From Eublepharis macularius (lineage: Eukaryota > Chordata > Lepidosauria > Squamata > Eublepharidae): a stretch of 64,000 nucleotides of DNA. The stretch lies in contig NC_072793.1 of assembly GCF_028583425.1 (NCBI RefSeq), positions 63,493,028-63,557,027 on the forward strand, read 5' to 3'. A program made the position numbers and the translations under genes. The notes below the pieces were generated by a model, which searched no databases, was not told the origin of the DNA, and saw only the letters and a list, made by a program, of their open reading frames with translations. Below are positions 35,961 to 52,319 of this stretch, one piece after another (the first letter of the stretch is position 1; each line of letters starts with the position of its first letter).

Positions 35961-37359
35961 CAGTGCCTGGAATTACTTTTGGGAAGTAATGCCAAACACG
36001 ATGCCGTTTAGGTTGCTATGCTAAGGTGAAGATTTGGCCTGAAGTCAGTAGTCAGTGATTTTGAGGTGGGGGATATGAGAGGAAGGGGTCACTGGTAAGT
36101 GGTTATTTGGTTAAGAGACTTGAGCATTTGCCAAGCGATTGCGAGAACCTGACGGGAGTGATGGAAAACTGGAGCGCTGCTGATTTGAGTTTGCAGACTT
36201 TTAAGTAAGTTCCATTATAATAAAGGACATCTGTATTCTTTTATTTCTTCTCCTTTTGCATATGAGAAACATTCCCTAGCATCTTGTATGTTTACTCTGA
36301 GCTTTGGCTCCAATCCTATAGACACTAACTAGGGAGTAAATCTCATGGCACTCAATAGGGTTTACTTGTGCGTGTTCATGTTTAGAATTGCACTGCGAGT
36401 ACCACTGGATACAATGCCGGTGTAAGAGTTCGTAGGATTGCAGTCACAGCATTTTTCTTGCACCCGGAGCCCCTGCTCTTTCGCGGGCATGGCCCTGTAA
36501 AGGCGTCGCCAAGCAGCTGCATTAAAATAAATGGGAACTCTGCCACGGTCTCAGTGGGAGCGGAATCATACCCAGAGGACGGTCAGTTCTTCCCTTTATT
36601 CCAAGGGATGGCTTCCGGTTTAGGGCCAGAGACTTGGATGGGTCGGAATGGGTCCAGACAGCGCAGAGGAGCGCAAATGTCCCTTGTAGTCCGAAGTCTG
36701 GAAGCTGCGCAAGCACATAGTAATTTTCAGTACCTTGTCTGTCAAATTATTAAATCATCCCCCAGTAGCATCAATGATCATGCAGGAGAGAATTCGCAGC
36801 CTATCTGGAGAAGATGTGATTTCGGGGCAATGTGGTCTGTTCCAAGGCCGAGGAGCGCACCAAAAGTTGGGGAGGCAGAAACTGGAATAGCGAGGAATAC
36901 CTTGAGCGACACAAAAGGGGAACTCCCGGGGCCCCAAAGACATCCAGAATACTCAGATTCGGTTTCTAAGCGTTGCGAGAATTAGGTACATTTCTAAAAC
37001 GTATTTTCTAGTATCAACTACACACACGCACATGAAAATAAAGTTCTTGAATGGGCCTATCGGGGAGATCTAGTACCTTCCTAGTGCAGGAAAGCTGGGT
37101 AGGTGAATGCACCGATTCTAACCCAGCCATTGGAAACTCGGAAGTCAGTTTCAGGTGAGTAAGCCCTGCTGGTCTGCAGTCGAAGAGCAAGATACGGGTC
37201 CAACAGCACCATTCAAAGAAATGGCTAGAAGAGGAGTGTTAGACTAGAGATCTTCAATGATTTTTAAAAAAAATCTAAAGAACTAAACAGACCAGAACTT
37301 TCACTCTGTATCAGGCTTGTTCTTAAAGGAAGAGTTCTGTTCCCTTCCCCAGCCCGAAC
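35961..37359. other. Gene-free stretch with repeat scraps
   Basis: Near 36310-36440 is a scrap of the short dispersed family (CCAATCCTATAGACACTAAC, CTCAATAGGGTTTACTTG). At 37150-37262 is a fragment of the other short family (GGTCCAACAGCACC). A 175-codon frame at 36458-36985 has no recognisable features. Confidence 0.4.
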
Positions 37360-37725
37360 GATGTAATGGCAACAACAATGGTTATCAACAGCTAATTAAA
37401 CAGCTATCATTACGAGATTAAATTAATTATGCAGGCCAAATGATTTGCTTTTCTCGGGGTGGTAATTGAAATGCCTTCCCATTACATTAATGCACCTTGT
37501 TCGCTTTAATAGTCTAAAGTTGTAAAGTGGGACAGCGCTGTAGTCCTCCGGGCTGTTTGATGCGCTCGCAGATGAAGGAGCCGAGACTCAGACTCCGCCG
37601 GCTTCTTGCAAATGCATCTGTTTGTCATCAAGGACTAGGCGCCTGCAAATTACATTAGCAACATAAATCGGTTTTTTTAAAGCAACCTCTTTCTCTCTCG
37701 GGCATTTAATTGGTTCGCAGACATA
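37360..37725. promoter_or_regulatory. Candidate proximal enhancer, homeodomain and SOX motif cluster
   Basis: Within 120 bases there are AACAATGG (37374-37381, SOX-type), TAATTA at 37393 and 37424, TAATTG at 37463 and ATTACATTAATGCA. Further on come GGCATTTAATTGGTTCGC near 37700 and GC-rich patches with GCCG. It is 1.1-1.4 kb upstream of the start codon. AT-rich homeodomain sites next to GCCG SMAD-type sites are the architecture described for the BMP-responsive Msx2 module in mouse. I cannot show orthology. Confidence 0.45.
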
Positions 37726-38487
37726 GTTTCAGGGGAGAAGTGAACGGGGGGCGGGGTTGGGGGAATCCTTCCTTATTGTTAAAGCGATCCATTCAACTAA
37801 TTGGGTTTGCGGCATCTGATGGCGCAGCCAGAGTTTGGGGTCGGAGACTCCCCCCCCCACCCCAGCTGTAGATCAGGCACGTCTAACCCATCCTCTGGAT
37901 TAAGGGACTGGGCGACATTGGAGGGCCTTCTGCGAAACCAGCGGCGCGCCCTCCATTAATTTCCCCGGTGTCCCGGAACCAGAGGGCTCCGCTAGCCAAG
38001 GTCTTTGGCGAGGGGCCTCCACCACCAACCGAGCCTCGGCTTTCTCGATTCACTCAGTAACCTGGAAGTGAAACGTTCAGTTTCTCTCGTGCCATCCCTT
38101 CCTACGATCTCCCACCAGCATTCGCTGCGGCTGACACAACTCTTGTCTCCTAAGGAAGCGCGAATCTGCTGGCGGGCCTCAGAAGACCTTTGGGGATCAT
38201 TGTGGGGCTCACGCCAAACACGAGGTGGGCTTTGATCGTGTACTGAAGACATCCATTTCGAAAGCCCCCGCCGCCCCGGCTTTAGTGAAGGGGCTTCCTG
38301 GCAGACCTTGGTGCTTAGATTTTTTTTAGGCGCGGGCGGGCGGGCCGGGGGCTCCGCGCTCTCAGAATTTCCTCTTCATCTCATCAGCCCTAATTACTCC
38401 AGTGACTTTCCTGTTTTGGCAGAGTTACAGCGCTGGAAAGCGCCCTAATAACACGGCTCCGCTCGCTGCCCATGTCATTAACTTCTA

Positions 38488-38774
38488 ATTTATTTAAAAG
38501 GAAAAAAAGAATCTATGCTCCGAGCCGTTCGGAGCCAATCGCATGAGTCATCGCCTGACGTCACCGCCCAACGCCTCTCTCATTGGCCCGGCCGCGCTTA
38601 CTCAACTTCCCAAAGGAGGAAACAGCCAGAAGTCTCCCAAAAAAGGGGAGGAAAAAAAGTTGCGGGGCTGTTGGGGCTGATGCGAGCGGAGCGGGCGCGT
38701 CCGGAGCGAGCGGCTGCTTGAACTGACCGGAGCGAAAGGCGGCGGCGGCGGCGGCGTTGGGCGGGCGCGCCGCG
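38488..38774 (+). promoter_or_regulatory. MSX2: MSX2 core promoter and 5' leader
   Basis: In order: a TATTTAAAAGG element (about 38491, TATA-like), CCAAT at 38535-38539, an AP-1-type TGAGTCA at 38544-38550, a full CRE TGACGTCA at 38556-38563, and an inverted CCAAT (ATTGG) at 38582-38586. The transcription start is not visible from sequence; the likely region is about 38620-38700. Opposed CCAAT boxes around CRE/AP-1 sites suggest NF-Y plus CREB/AP-1 input. Confidence 0.6.
38680..38721 (+). other. Possible 13-codon upstream ORF in the MSX2 leader
   Basis: An ATG at 38680 opens a 13-codon frame rich in Arg and Ala, closed by TGA at 38719-38721, 53 bases before the MSX2 ATG. It would be translated only if transcription starts upstream of 38680. 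Confidence 0.35.
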
Positions 38775-39111
38775 ATGTCTTCTCCTACCAAGGCGAAGGA
38801 GGTTTTCTCCTCGGACGAAGAGGGCCCCGCTGCTGGGGCCGAGGACCCTCGCAAAGTCAAGGTCTCCAGCCTGCCTTTCAGCGTGGAAGCGCTCATGTCC
38901 GACAAGAAGCACCCCCGAGAGGCCTGCGGAGGCCTGGAGGGGGCCGGCCTGGGCACGTCCAGGCCCCTGCTCTTGCCCGGCCACGGCTCCAGGGAAGCTC
39001 CCAGCCCCGGCGGGCTTACAAAGACCTTCGAGACCGCGTCGGTTAAATCCGAGAATTCCGAGGATGGCTCGTCGTGGATCCCGGAGGCCGGCAGATACTC
39101 CCCTCCCCCAA
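38775..39111 (+). CDS. MSX2: MSX2 homeobox protein, coding exon 1
   Basis: First coding exon of the muscle-segment homeobox repressor MSX2, a nuclear protein acting downstream of BMP signals in skull, limb, tooth and skin. The ATG at 38775 has G at -3 (GCG-ATG); the frame is open further upstream only through a TTG, so this ATG is the natural start. Residues 1-112 are complete here and codon 113 is split after its first base. Visible blocks are [18 protein letters not shown] at the N-terminus, the Groucho-binding eh1-like [14 protein letters not shown] (residues 32-45), [17 protein letters not shown] and GRYSPPP. The donor is CCA-A then GTGAGC at 39112. Compared with human MSX2 (267 residues) the predicted protein is 14 shorter, all of it in this exon, in the variable Gly/Ala/Glu linker before [14 protein letters not shown]1 is excluded by the N-terminal sequence. 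Confidence 0.96.
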
Positions 39112-44948
<5,837 letters not shown>

Positions 44949-46575
44949 GAAGATTGGCAAGAGTAGCGGCAATGCAATAGACTTCCTGGTGGATCTTGTC
45001 CCATCCAAGAGTGCAGTACAAAAAACCAATACTGGTCATTTTCCTGCATGCTTGTATGTGCCTTACCAAGTATATAGGAGTTTGAAAGTAAAAGCAGAGC
45101 CTGTATTCTGCAGGTTGGGGAACCAGCCAGGTGTGATATCAACTCTCAGAAACTGATCCTGAAAGAAAGGTGGTTTTTTTTTTCCTGAATACTTAAATGA
45201 ATATAGTTTGTTTGTATACTGCATGGGGGGAGGGGGGAGCAATCGTAAATTGTGTGTTTGCAAGGCATATTTTTTCCCTATGACATTCCCATTGGAATAG
45301 AGACTTGGGGCTATTAAAAGTAGGAACAGTTTGTCCTTTACAGTGAGCAGTTTGCAGACCAATCCTATGCATATTTTCTCAGAAGTAAGTTCCACTGTAT
45401 TCGATGGCACTTACTCCCATTTAAGTGTATATGTGTGAAGGAATGCAGGCTTCACTTTGTTGTTTGACTGGGTAGAGGAAGCTTAAAGATGTACTGGCAA
45501 ATGAGTTTTGCTTATAATACCTACTTTGGAAGCAAGGTTCCGAGAAACAGAGGTAAAACAGGGCAAACTGTTTTCTGTTGTTCCGCATGAGCCTTACCTT
45601 CCACTGCATTCCTTAAACTAAAGAAGATGGAATATGGGGGGTGAAAAATGCTGGACTAGCTGAGCCTTGGTCCGGTCCAGTAAGCCAATGCCTAGGTTTT
45701 AGAATATAGTTATTTAAAACTGCAATTCTCAAATATTTGCTCTAGAGCTGAAATAAATGGGACAGATCCAGTGGAAGAGGTATAAGAAGTACCATGGGAA
45801 GAAGTGATGTCACTAAGGATTTTGCTGATCTTTAGTTCACAGATTATTCTTGGTTTTAGAATATGCCGGGATGAGTATGTTGTGTGCAACAGCAACAGAA
45901 GGAGGCAGCTTGTAGAAGCCTTGCCTGGATCCTGTTCTCCCTTGCCACTTACTCAAGACCATTTACACTTAGCTGTTTAATGTCTCGGCAAAAATAAGAT
46001 AGAGGTATGAAAAAAGACATTGCTTTTCCGAATTGTGTGTGAGTGTGTGTCTGTGTGTGCTGAGAGACTATCAAAACCATGTTGCAGCGCCGTTTCATTT
46101 TTATTGACATCATATGTGCTTTAACCATTATAAGCTTATAAAGATGAATTATGCTTGAACATTTCTTGAAAGACCCGTAGACCCAGCAAACCTATGGGAA
46201 CAAGATAGTGCCGCCCACAACAGCAAAAGGACCCCCTTCTCCTTATTTTCATTTTAGGAAGGAAGGGTCCCACTGTATTATTCTGATTGTTTTATTATTA
46301 TTGCTATGGCTAAACCTTGTGGTAAAATGGTTATGGAGGATGTGGATTGTTGAAGACTGGACTTCTCCAGGATGTTATCAAGGAAAGAAACCACAAGATC
46401 CCCTCCCTCCCTGCTACAGGCTGTTTTGTGAGTTCTGCCCAGTTCCACCCCTTTACCCCCAGCCTATTAAAATCCCTTTGAAAGGGATGCCTTGTACAAT
46501 TTTATATATTTTATTGAAGATTTATTATTTCTTATCTTTTATTTAGAATTAAATTAAAAAAAACTTGTTTAATTG
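44949..46575 (+). other. MSX2: MSX2 3' UTR (inferred extent)
   Basis: Starts after the TAA. It contains a TG-rich patch at about 46036-46060, an AATAAA at 45752-45757 that could give a shorter transcript, and a scrap of the short dispersed repeat at 45358-45432 (CCAATCCTATGC..AGAAGTAAGTTCC). The final 80 bases are strongly AT-rich (TTTTATATATTTTATTGAAG) and lead to the ATTAAA signals at 46548. The end is inferred from signals, with no transcript evidence. Confidence 0.55.
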
Positions 46576-46592
46576 TGTGTGGGTTTGTCAGT
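46548..46592 (+). terminator. MSX2: Candidate MSX2 poly(A) signal
   Basis: Two overlapping ATTAAA hexamers (46548-46553 and 46553-46558) are followed at 15-30 bases by a GU-rich stretch AATTGTGTGTGGGTTTGTC. This is the textbook arrangement of signal and downstream element. A further AATAAA at 46792-46797 is an alternative. Confidence 0.5.
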
Positions 46593-46599
46593 ACTTGGA

Positions 46600-47572
46600 G
46601 TTCTTTTTATTTTAAAAAAAATCAAACACCATTTCTGCCTTTTTGAGGGAGTTAAGATCAAAGAAATACTCAGAATTATCATTTTTCAAGCTTCCTTTAT
46701 TTGCTCAATTTCCATTCTTCTTAAACTCCACTCTGAAGAAAAGCCAACCTTCAGTAAGCAGTCAATGTAAAAATGTTAATCATACATTCCAAATAAAAAG
46801 CCAAATGTTTTAACCTCTCCCTTTTATTTAATGCTGCTTTGGCACCTTTATTATGTACCAACTTTTGATAATAGCGTACCAGTTTCTTCCTTTATCCATG
46901 AGATTTCTACAGATACTGGCTGATTATACCAGGGAGTAGGCTGCAAAGACATTTTCCTAGTGGCCTGAGTCAAAGAGAGATCCTGGTTCAATCAAAAGTA
47001 ATGAAAATCTGAATTTACTCTCTTTGATGGACCAGTCTAGGCAGTCCATCCGAAGTAGTACTGGGGGTCTGACTCCTGCCAACTTGAAATGGCCTGAACA
47101 CAAGGAAATGGCAAGCCAAGACTTGCCTGAAGGGACCTTATGGGAGCTACAGCGGGCTTCCAACATTTGTGGTATGTCGATTAATGTAATGCTCTGGAGT
47201 TTGTGAATATTGCCTGAAGCTTTGCCTTCCTCCCTCGGGAGGGAATGATATGTATAGCTAACTAGCGATAACTAGCGAAGTCCAGACAACTGGTTGCTGC
47301 TGCTTCACAGAATGGTTCATTCCCACCGACCCAGTTTGCCCGTTTGAACTTTCTAGGGCAGGGGTGCTTTTTGCATCCCCCAAAGTGCTTCCTGCCTCGA
47401 AGCTGTGGGCGTGGCGATTTCCATGCGCCCGGGACGAGGGCTCGGCTGATGTGAATAACAACGGCAACCCTCGGGGAGCTGCAAGCATCTCTCAGGGTCC
47501 GAGGAGAGGAAATGGCTGGAGAATTCTGCCAGGACTGTGGTCCGATTTGATTCTTTATTATGACGATGATAC
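46600..47572. other. Gene-free stretch downstream of MSX2
   Basis: No gene recognised. AT-rich to about 47200, then more GC. Confidence 0.35.
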
Positions 47573-47870
47573 TTAGTATTCTTTATTATGATTCTTAGCA
47601 TTTTCCAGTCCGATCGACTGGCGTGTTTCGGCGGGGGAGTCCGTCAGGGACACAGAAGACTGTTTCCCCAGCATGTCCAGCGCCTCCGGCAGGCTCTGTG
47701 CCAGCTCAGTGTCACATCCCTTCTTGTAGCTGCTGATGCGGACAGAGGGCAGCTCCTGGCTTGGTGACAGAGGCGTCACCTGCGGTTCTGTAGCTCCTCC
47801 ACCTCCTGGCCTCGGAGCTACACCCCGCAGGTGATGGAGCCAAGAGGTCCACCCTGGAGTAAGATTATGG
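47573..47870 (-). other. Coding-like minus-strand ORF with adjacent inverted repeat
   Basis: On the minus strand a frame open from about 47860 ends at TAA (47573), with coding-like codons in its last 60 residues (SQELPSVRISSYKKG.., ..LPEALDMLGKQSS). It is followed by AATAAAG-type hexamers. Just upstream (47777-47833) are nested inverted repeats, CACCTGCGG with CCGCAGGTG and GTAGCTCC with GGAGCTAC. I recognise no family. It could be a retropseudogene fragment, a terminal exon or chance. Confidence 0.25.
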
Positions 47871-48379
47871 CGCCCCCATCGTTAAAACTTGACCCGTTAA
47901 ATATCTATCAGGCGACTCTCAACAGCGTGGAGTAAGTTTCTTACGACCTCGGTAGGCCAAGGAGGTTGCAGAGGTTTAAGAATGCGTGCGTTTACCAAGC
48001 GCTGCAAAAGTCACCAAACTACAACCACCGATTTAGCTCTCTTTAGACTGTAGGAAACTCCCCCCCCCTTCTCTTTAGAAGGAAGAGTTGCCTTAACTCA
48101 GTAGAGAGACCAATGATCCTTAATGCCCTTTGAAAAAAGAAGCAGCAGCGAGCCTGCGGAGGCTTATAAAGCCGCCGTTTGGGGGCATAAATCAACCAGC
48201 GTCAGGGATTACCAGGAAATCTGCGCGCTGGAAATTCTTCGGGCAAAGGAGCTTTGAGGGCGTCGGGAGGGATCTTGCAAGGGGCTGCAGATTTATTGCA
48301 GAGGGCCAGGGGTGTTGAAGGGAGAAACTCTCGTCTCGAAGTCCCCCTCCCGCCCCTTGTAGCACAGACAGTCACTGGA

Positions 48380-48580
48380 GTTTCACCCGGCGCCCGATTT
48401 ATTAGCCTGATCCAATCGAAGCTTTCAGAGAGGCCGAGTTAATTGAATATTATGTTTTACGAGAGGGAGGTGTCATTTTTTTAAAAGGTGCGATTTCATC
48501 ACAGGGCTAATGGGAGGTGCGCCGGAGGCAGCTCGCTGGATGCGTGTAAACGGAATCAATTACATACAGAACTCGCGGAA
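48380..48580. promoter_or_regulatory. Candidate downstream enhancer
   Basis: Repeat-free block 3.4 kb after the stop codon, with GATTTATTAGCCTGATCC, GAGTTAATTGAATATTATG, GGGCTAATGGGAGGTGCG and AATCAATTACATACAG. Alternating AT-rich homeodomain-type cores and CG-containing words look like selected regulatory DNA. Composition-based inference. Confidence 0.4.
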
Positions 48581-48719
48581 ACGGCGCTGTCTCGTTACCC
48601 TCCACCCCACCCCAAGCTTTTGTAAGAAGCTGGGAAACCGGCTTGGGGGAGGGGAGGGAGAGGTGATTTGAATGCATAAGTTAAATTGTTCCTGTAGTAG
48701 TTTTTAACACAAAACAGAT

Positions 48720-49260
48720 GCAATTATTAAGGGGGGGGGGCGCGCGGAATCCGACTGAGACGAGTTCCTGGTTGGCATCCGAGCTAGAAAGGAAAACTTG
48801 AAAAAATCCGACAGAAAGCGAATCTTAATTGGAGCAATAAATACTCGACGTTTCGAAAGGAAGGAGAAAACATCCGCGGCGTGAAAAATGGTTGGGAGCC
48901 TTCCAAATTCCAACCCGATGAGCGGAGTCTGGCCGCGCCGCCGGCAGAAATGCACCCCCCGCGCCCGGCTCCCGGGGCTCCGACTTGCCCCGCCGAGGAG
49001 CTGTTGACACAAACACTTAGGAATGGGCTCTCCGGGCCCGGCCCGCCGACGCGCTGCAGCCTGCGTTTCATGTTGCCACATTTCCTCGTCAATCCCCGGG
49101 GTCTCCTGCTCTTGAAGGAGGGCGAAGCGGAGCTGCCACCGGGGCTCCGTCCAGCTCAGCCCGGGCCTGGCTTGGAAAATGTGGTTTGGCGAGGAGTCCC
49201 TGCCACGCGCGGAGCAGCCCACCGCCAACCCGCGGTGTGTGCCTCGGGGGTAGACAGAGG
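48720..49260. promoter_or_regulatory. CpG-rich patch downstream of MSX2
   Basis: CG is dense from about 48930 to 49220. Long frames on both strands (174-195 codons) come from GC richness and have no recognisable domain. It may be an orphan CpG island or enhancer. A run of G lies at 48731. Confidence 0.35.
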
Positions 49261-52200
49261 CGAGGTCCGGTCCGGTCCAGGCTCACTCATCTCCCAGGGA
49301 TCGGCTGGCCCTATGCCACCTGAAGGCCCACATATAGGACTGCAGCCTGGCAGTTGGGCTCAAGAGGCGTTCCCATGCCTTGACCTCCGGCCCGAAGCAT
49401 GCTCACCTTACGCAGAAGTCAGTCGGTCCCGTTCGGTGTGTGTGTGTGTGTCTTACTGTTTATACTGAATTGCAGACTTCCTGGAAGCTCCTGTTGCCCC
49501 AATGTGGGCAAACGTCTTTCCTCGGCACAAGCTCCAGGCTGTCGTCTGATTCCAGGGCCTTTCATCAGCTCTGAACGTCCTCGCTGGCTTTCAATGAATG
49601 GAGGAGTGACTGATCGGAGAAAATGTGCTGACCAGATTCTGGCCCATTGTAATTAACACTCGAACGTGCCGAGGGCCTGGGAGGCGCGAAACAGTCAGTT
49701 TCCTTTAAGCCTGGGCAGCCCGATCCAGGGCAGGTTTACTCGGAAGCTCGTGTTCCAAATGTGCACAGGAAAAAAAATGCGCTTCTGTCCCACCTGCATC
49801 GAGGGTTGTGGAGCCAGCAAGAATAGTAATTTTAGAAGGAATGACTATCCCAAGCCTTCCCCCTCTGAATGCCCGTCGTCGTCGGCAGGCATCGGAGCCC
49901 TGAGCGCGGTAAACCTATGGGGGGGGGGGGCTTTCCAGTCAGTTTCAAGCTATTTACTCTGGCAGCAGCGGCGTGTCTTGAGTGCCAAGGCACAGGGGGA
50001 TCTTCCCGTCAGCTCCTGCTGTCATTCACGTTGGTCAGAGTCGCCACCAAAGCTCAGGACAGAGAGGGAAGGAAGGGAGCCCCCGACAAGCGTCTGGAAT
50101 CGGAATTCGAGTTGGCTAATCCATAGGATTGCTAGTGTACCTGATTGCAAATATGACCCAAATAGCACCGTATATAATTCGTACGGATCCTAGTGACAGA
50201 AGCAAAAAAATGATAAAGCTAATTCGGAACGCACAGGTTTCACCTATTGCATCCTGTAGGCACACAAATACAGATGAAAACAGTGGGATTTATACAGAAT
50301 GTATATGGAAGTAAGTACTTCTTCCACATCCAGATCCTATATAAGTCAAATAAATAAGTGTTGTTGGAAACCTAGACTTTTCTGAAAAACGGGAGTACTG
50401 TTTGCATTTTGGAAGAGGAATAGTACAATCCTAAGAGCATTTTCCCGGGAGCAAGAACGGCATTCTGGGTAGACCTGCTCATAATAAAGCTGCCTTGCTC
50501 TCTGTCTGCCTAATAGCTCCCATCGGAATGGGTCTGATTACTCGGATGGGAACCCCTCCCCGGAACGTCACGTGCAGACGGCCCGTGTCTCTTGCGCTCT
50601 GGAGCATGGGCGATCTCCCTCTGAGCCCCGTTCTGTCATGTGAGCAAGATTCGGGTCCCGCAGCACCTTAAAGACCCACTAGAGTTCCAAGGGATGAGCT
50701 TTCCAGAGTCAGAACTCCCTTGGGTCAGCCCTCAGCCGAAGTTCACTGCCCATAATTATGCATATGGGTGAACACCCAGGTATGGAGGTATTGCTCTGGA
50801 TTGCTTTTAGTGGAACCCCACCCCACCGCCAGACTCCTCGAGGGTTCTCTGATCCCCCCCCCCCACACACACACATACAGACCAGGAGGAAGAATCGCAG
50901 AAACACGAACAGACACTAGTTTCCTCAAGGCCACCCAAGCAGATCATGACTATCTTACTCTCTAGTAAGGGTATGTTGGCCTTACAGTGCAAATGAGCGT
51001 GTCTGGAGAGCGAATGAGCTCAGAGGATTGTAGCCTGACAAGGGCAAATCCATTTGTGAGTGCGCTGTGTGTGATTCTATATACAAAAGTTCTATACAAT
51101 TGTAAAGGAAATAAATAAACCCTAGAAATAGAGGAAATACAAAATGTGAAGCCAGGAGCAGAATCTGAAGCTCTGACAGCCCGATCCTATACGAATTTAG
51201 TCAGAAATAAAGGCAAATGGGACTTACTTCCATGAAAGTCTACAGCTCTGCATATCCATACATTCTTACTTATTTCAGAAAATAATCAGTGCAAGTGAAG
51301 GATGACTAAAAGAATCCATGTGCTGTAGCTTTATCTGCCTAGCAGAAGAGCCCAGCCTCCGAAAGAGGAGGGAAACTGACAAGCGAAATGGAAAGGCGGT
51401 GGGGCTCTGCCGGCTAAAGCCATTACCGGAGAATATCCGTCCCATTGATCGCAACGGGACTTTCTTGCAAGTAAATCTGTTTAGGCTCAGCGCGCAAATG
51501 ACTTCCGATGCTGTACAGATCCTGGTTACAATTTCTCGAAAGCCATTCCAGCTGGTCTGAATGGAGCTTATTTCCAGCTCTTTTCGCTGAACAGTCTTTA
51601 GACTTGGGGGGGGGGGGGTGAAGGCCCAGAAGTATTCTAAAGATGTCCCCAAACGTCTAGTTCAGACTTCTAGTTCCGAGGTGTCGGATGCAATCCTAAA
51701 ACACAAGGGGATAAGGCCTGTTCAACACAGTGGGACTTTCTTCCCAGTTAGCATCAGGGGACTGGGCTGTATTGCCTATTTGGTCTTCCATGTGAACACC
51801 ACCAGAGAGGGGGGGCCCATACCTACTGGAATGGCAAATCCAGAGTTCCCCACTAAAGGCACGACGTGGGTTGCAGTTCTCTGGTGCTCTTCCCAACAAG
51901 TTGCACAAACACACAGACAGAGGACAGGGACGCAACTTTCCATCAAACCACTACTACTTAACAACCCAAGGAAATCCCCTCCCTGCTGCTTTAAGTGGAA
52001 ATCGTGGTCTATAAAGCTGCGGCAATTTTAGAAATGCCGGCGAGTGCGGGCGTTCTCCTGAGATCTTTCAGGTCGACCTGGGTCCGAGTGGAGCGTCAGG
52101 CACATACACAAGTTGGTTTATAATGCTGTTCAAGGAAATTAAAGCAGTCTCCCATAGTTTGACGGCGAAAAAGTTCTTGGCACAAAAGACACACTCCTTT

Positions 52201-52319
52201 TGTTGAAAAAGATGGCTGTGTTTTGAGTAAGTAAATTCGTAAAAGCAACCCCCTCTTTTCTTTAAAATATGCACTGCCTTTTTATTATTAAGTTGATTAT
52301 GCCAGCGTTTTAGCCCGAA
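49261..52319. other. Gene-free stretch with short repeat scraps
   Basis: There are G-runs near 49919 and 51606, a C-run at 50855, and scraps of the short dispersed family near 50430-50510, 51180-51250, 51420-51490 and 51695-51750 (CGATCCTATACGAATTTAGT, ATGGGACTTACTTCC and relatives). No gene recognised. Confidence 0.4.
50640..50715. repeat. Fragment of a short unnamed dispersed repeat
   Basis: GAGCAAGATTCGGGTCCCGC, AGCACCTTAAAGACCCACTA and GGGATGAGCTTTCCAGAGTC. It is the clearest copy of this family in the window. Confidence 0.7.

Noticed and set aside
36458..36985. 175-codon + strand frame
   Set aside because: No recognisable domain, no splice context and it overlaps nothing conserved. It begins next to a repeat scrap.
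48704..49468. Frames of 174 (-) and 195 (+) codons
   Set aside because: They overlap each other in a CpG-rich patch where stops are rare; composition is Pro/Arg/Gly-rich on both strands, as expected by chance.
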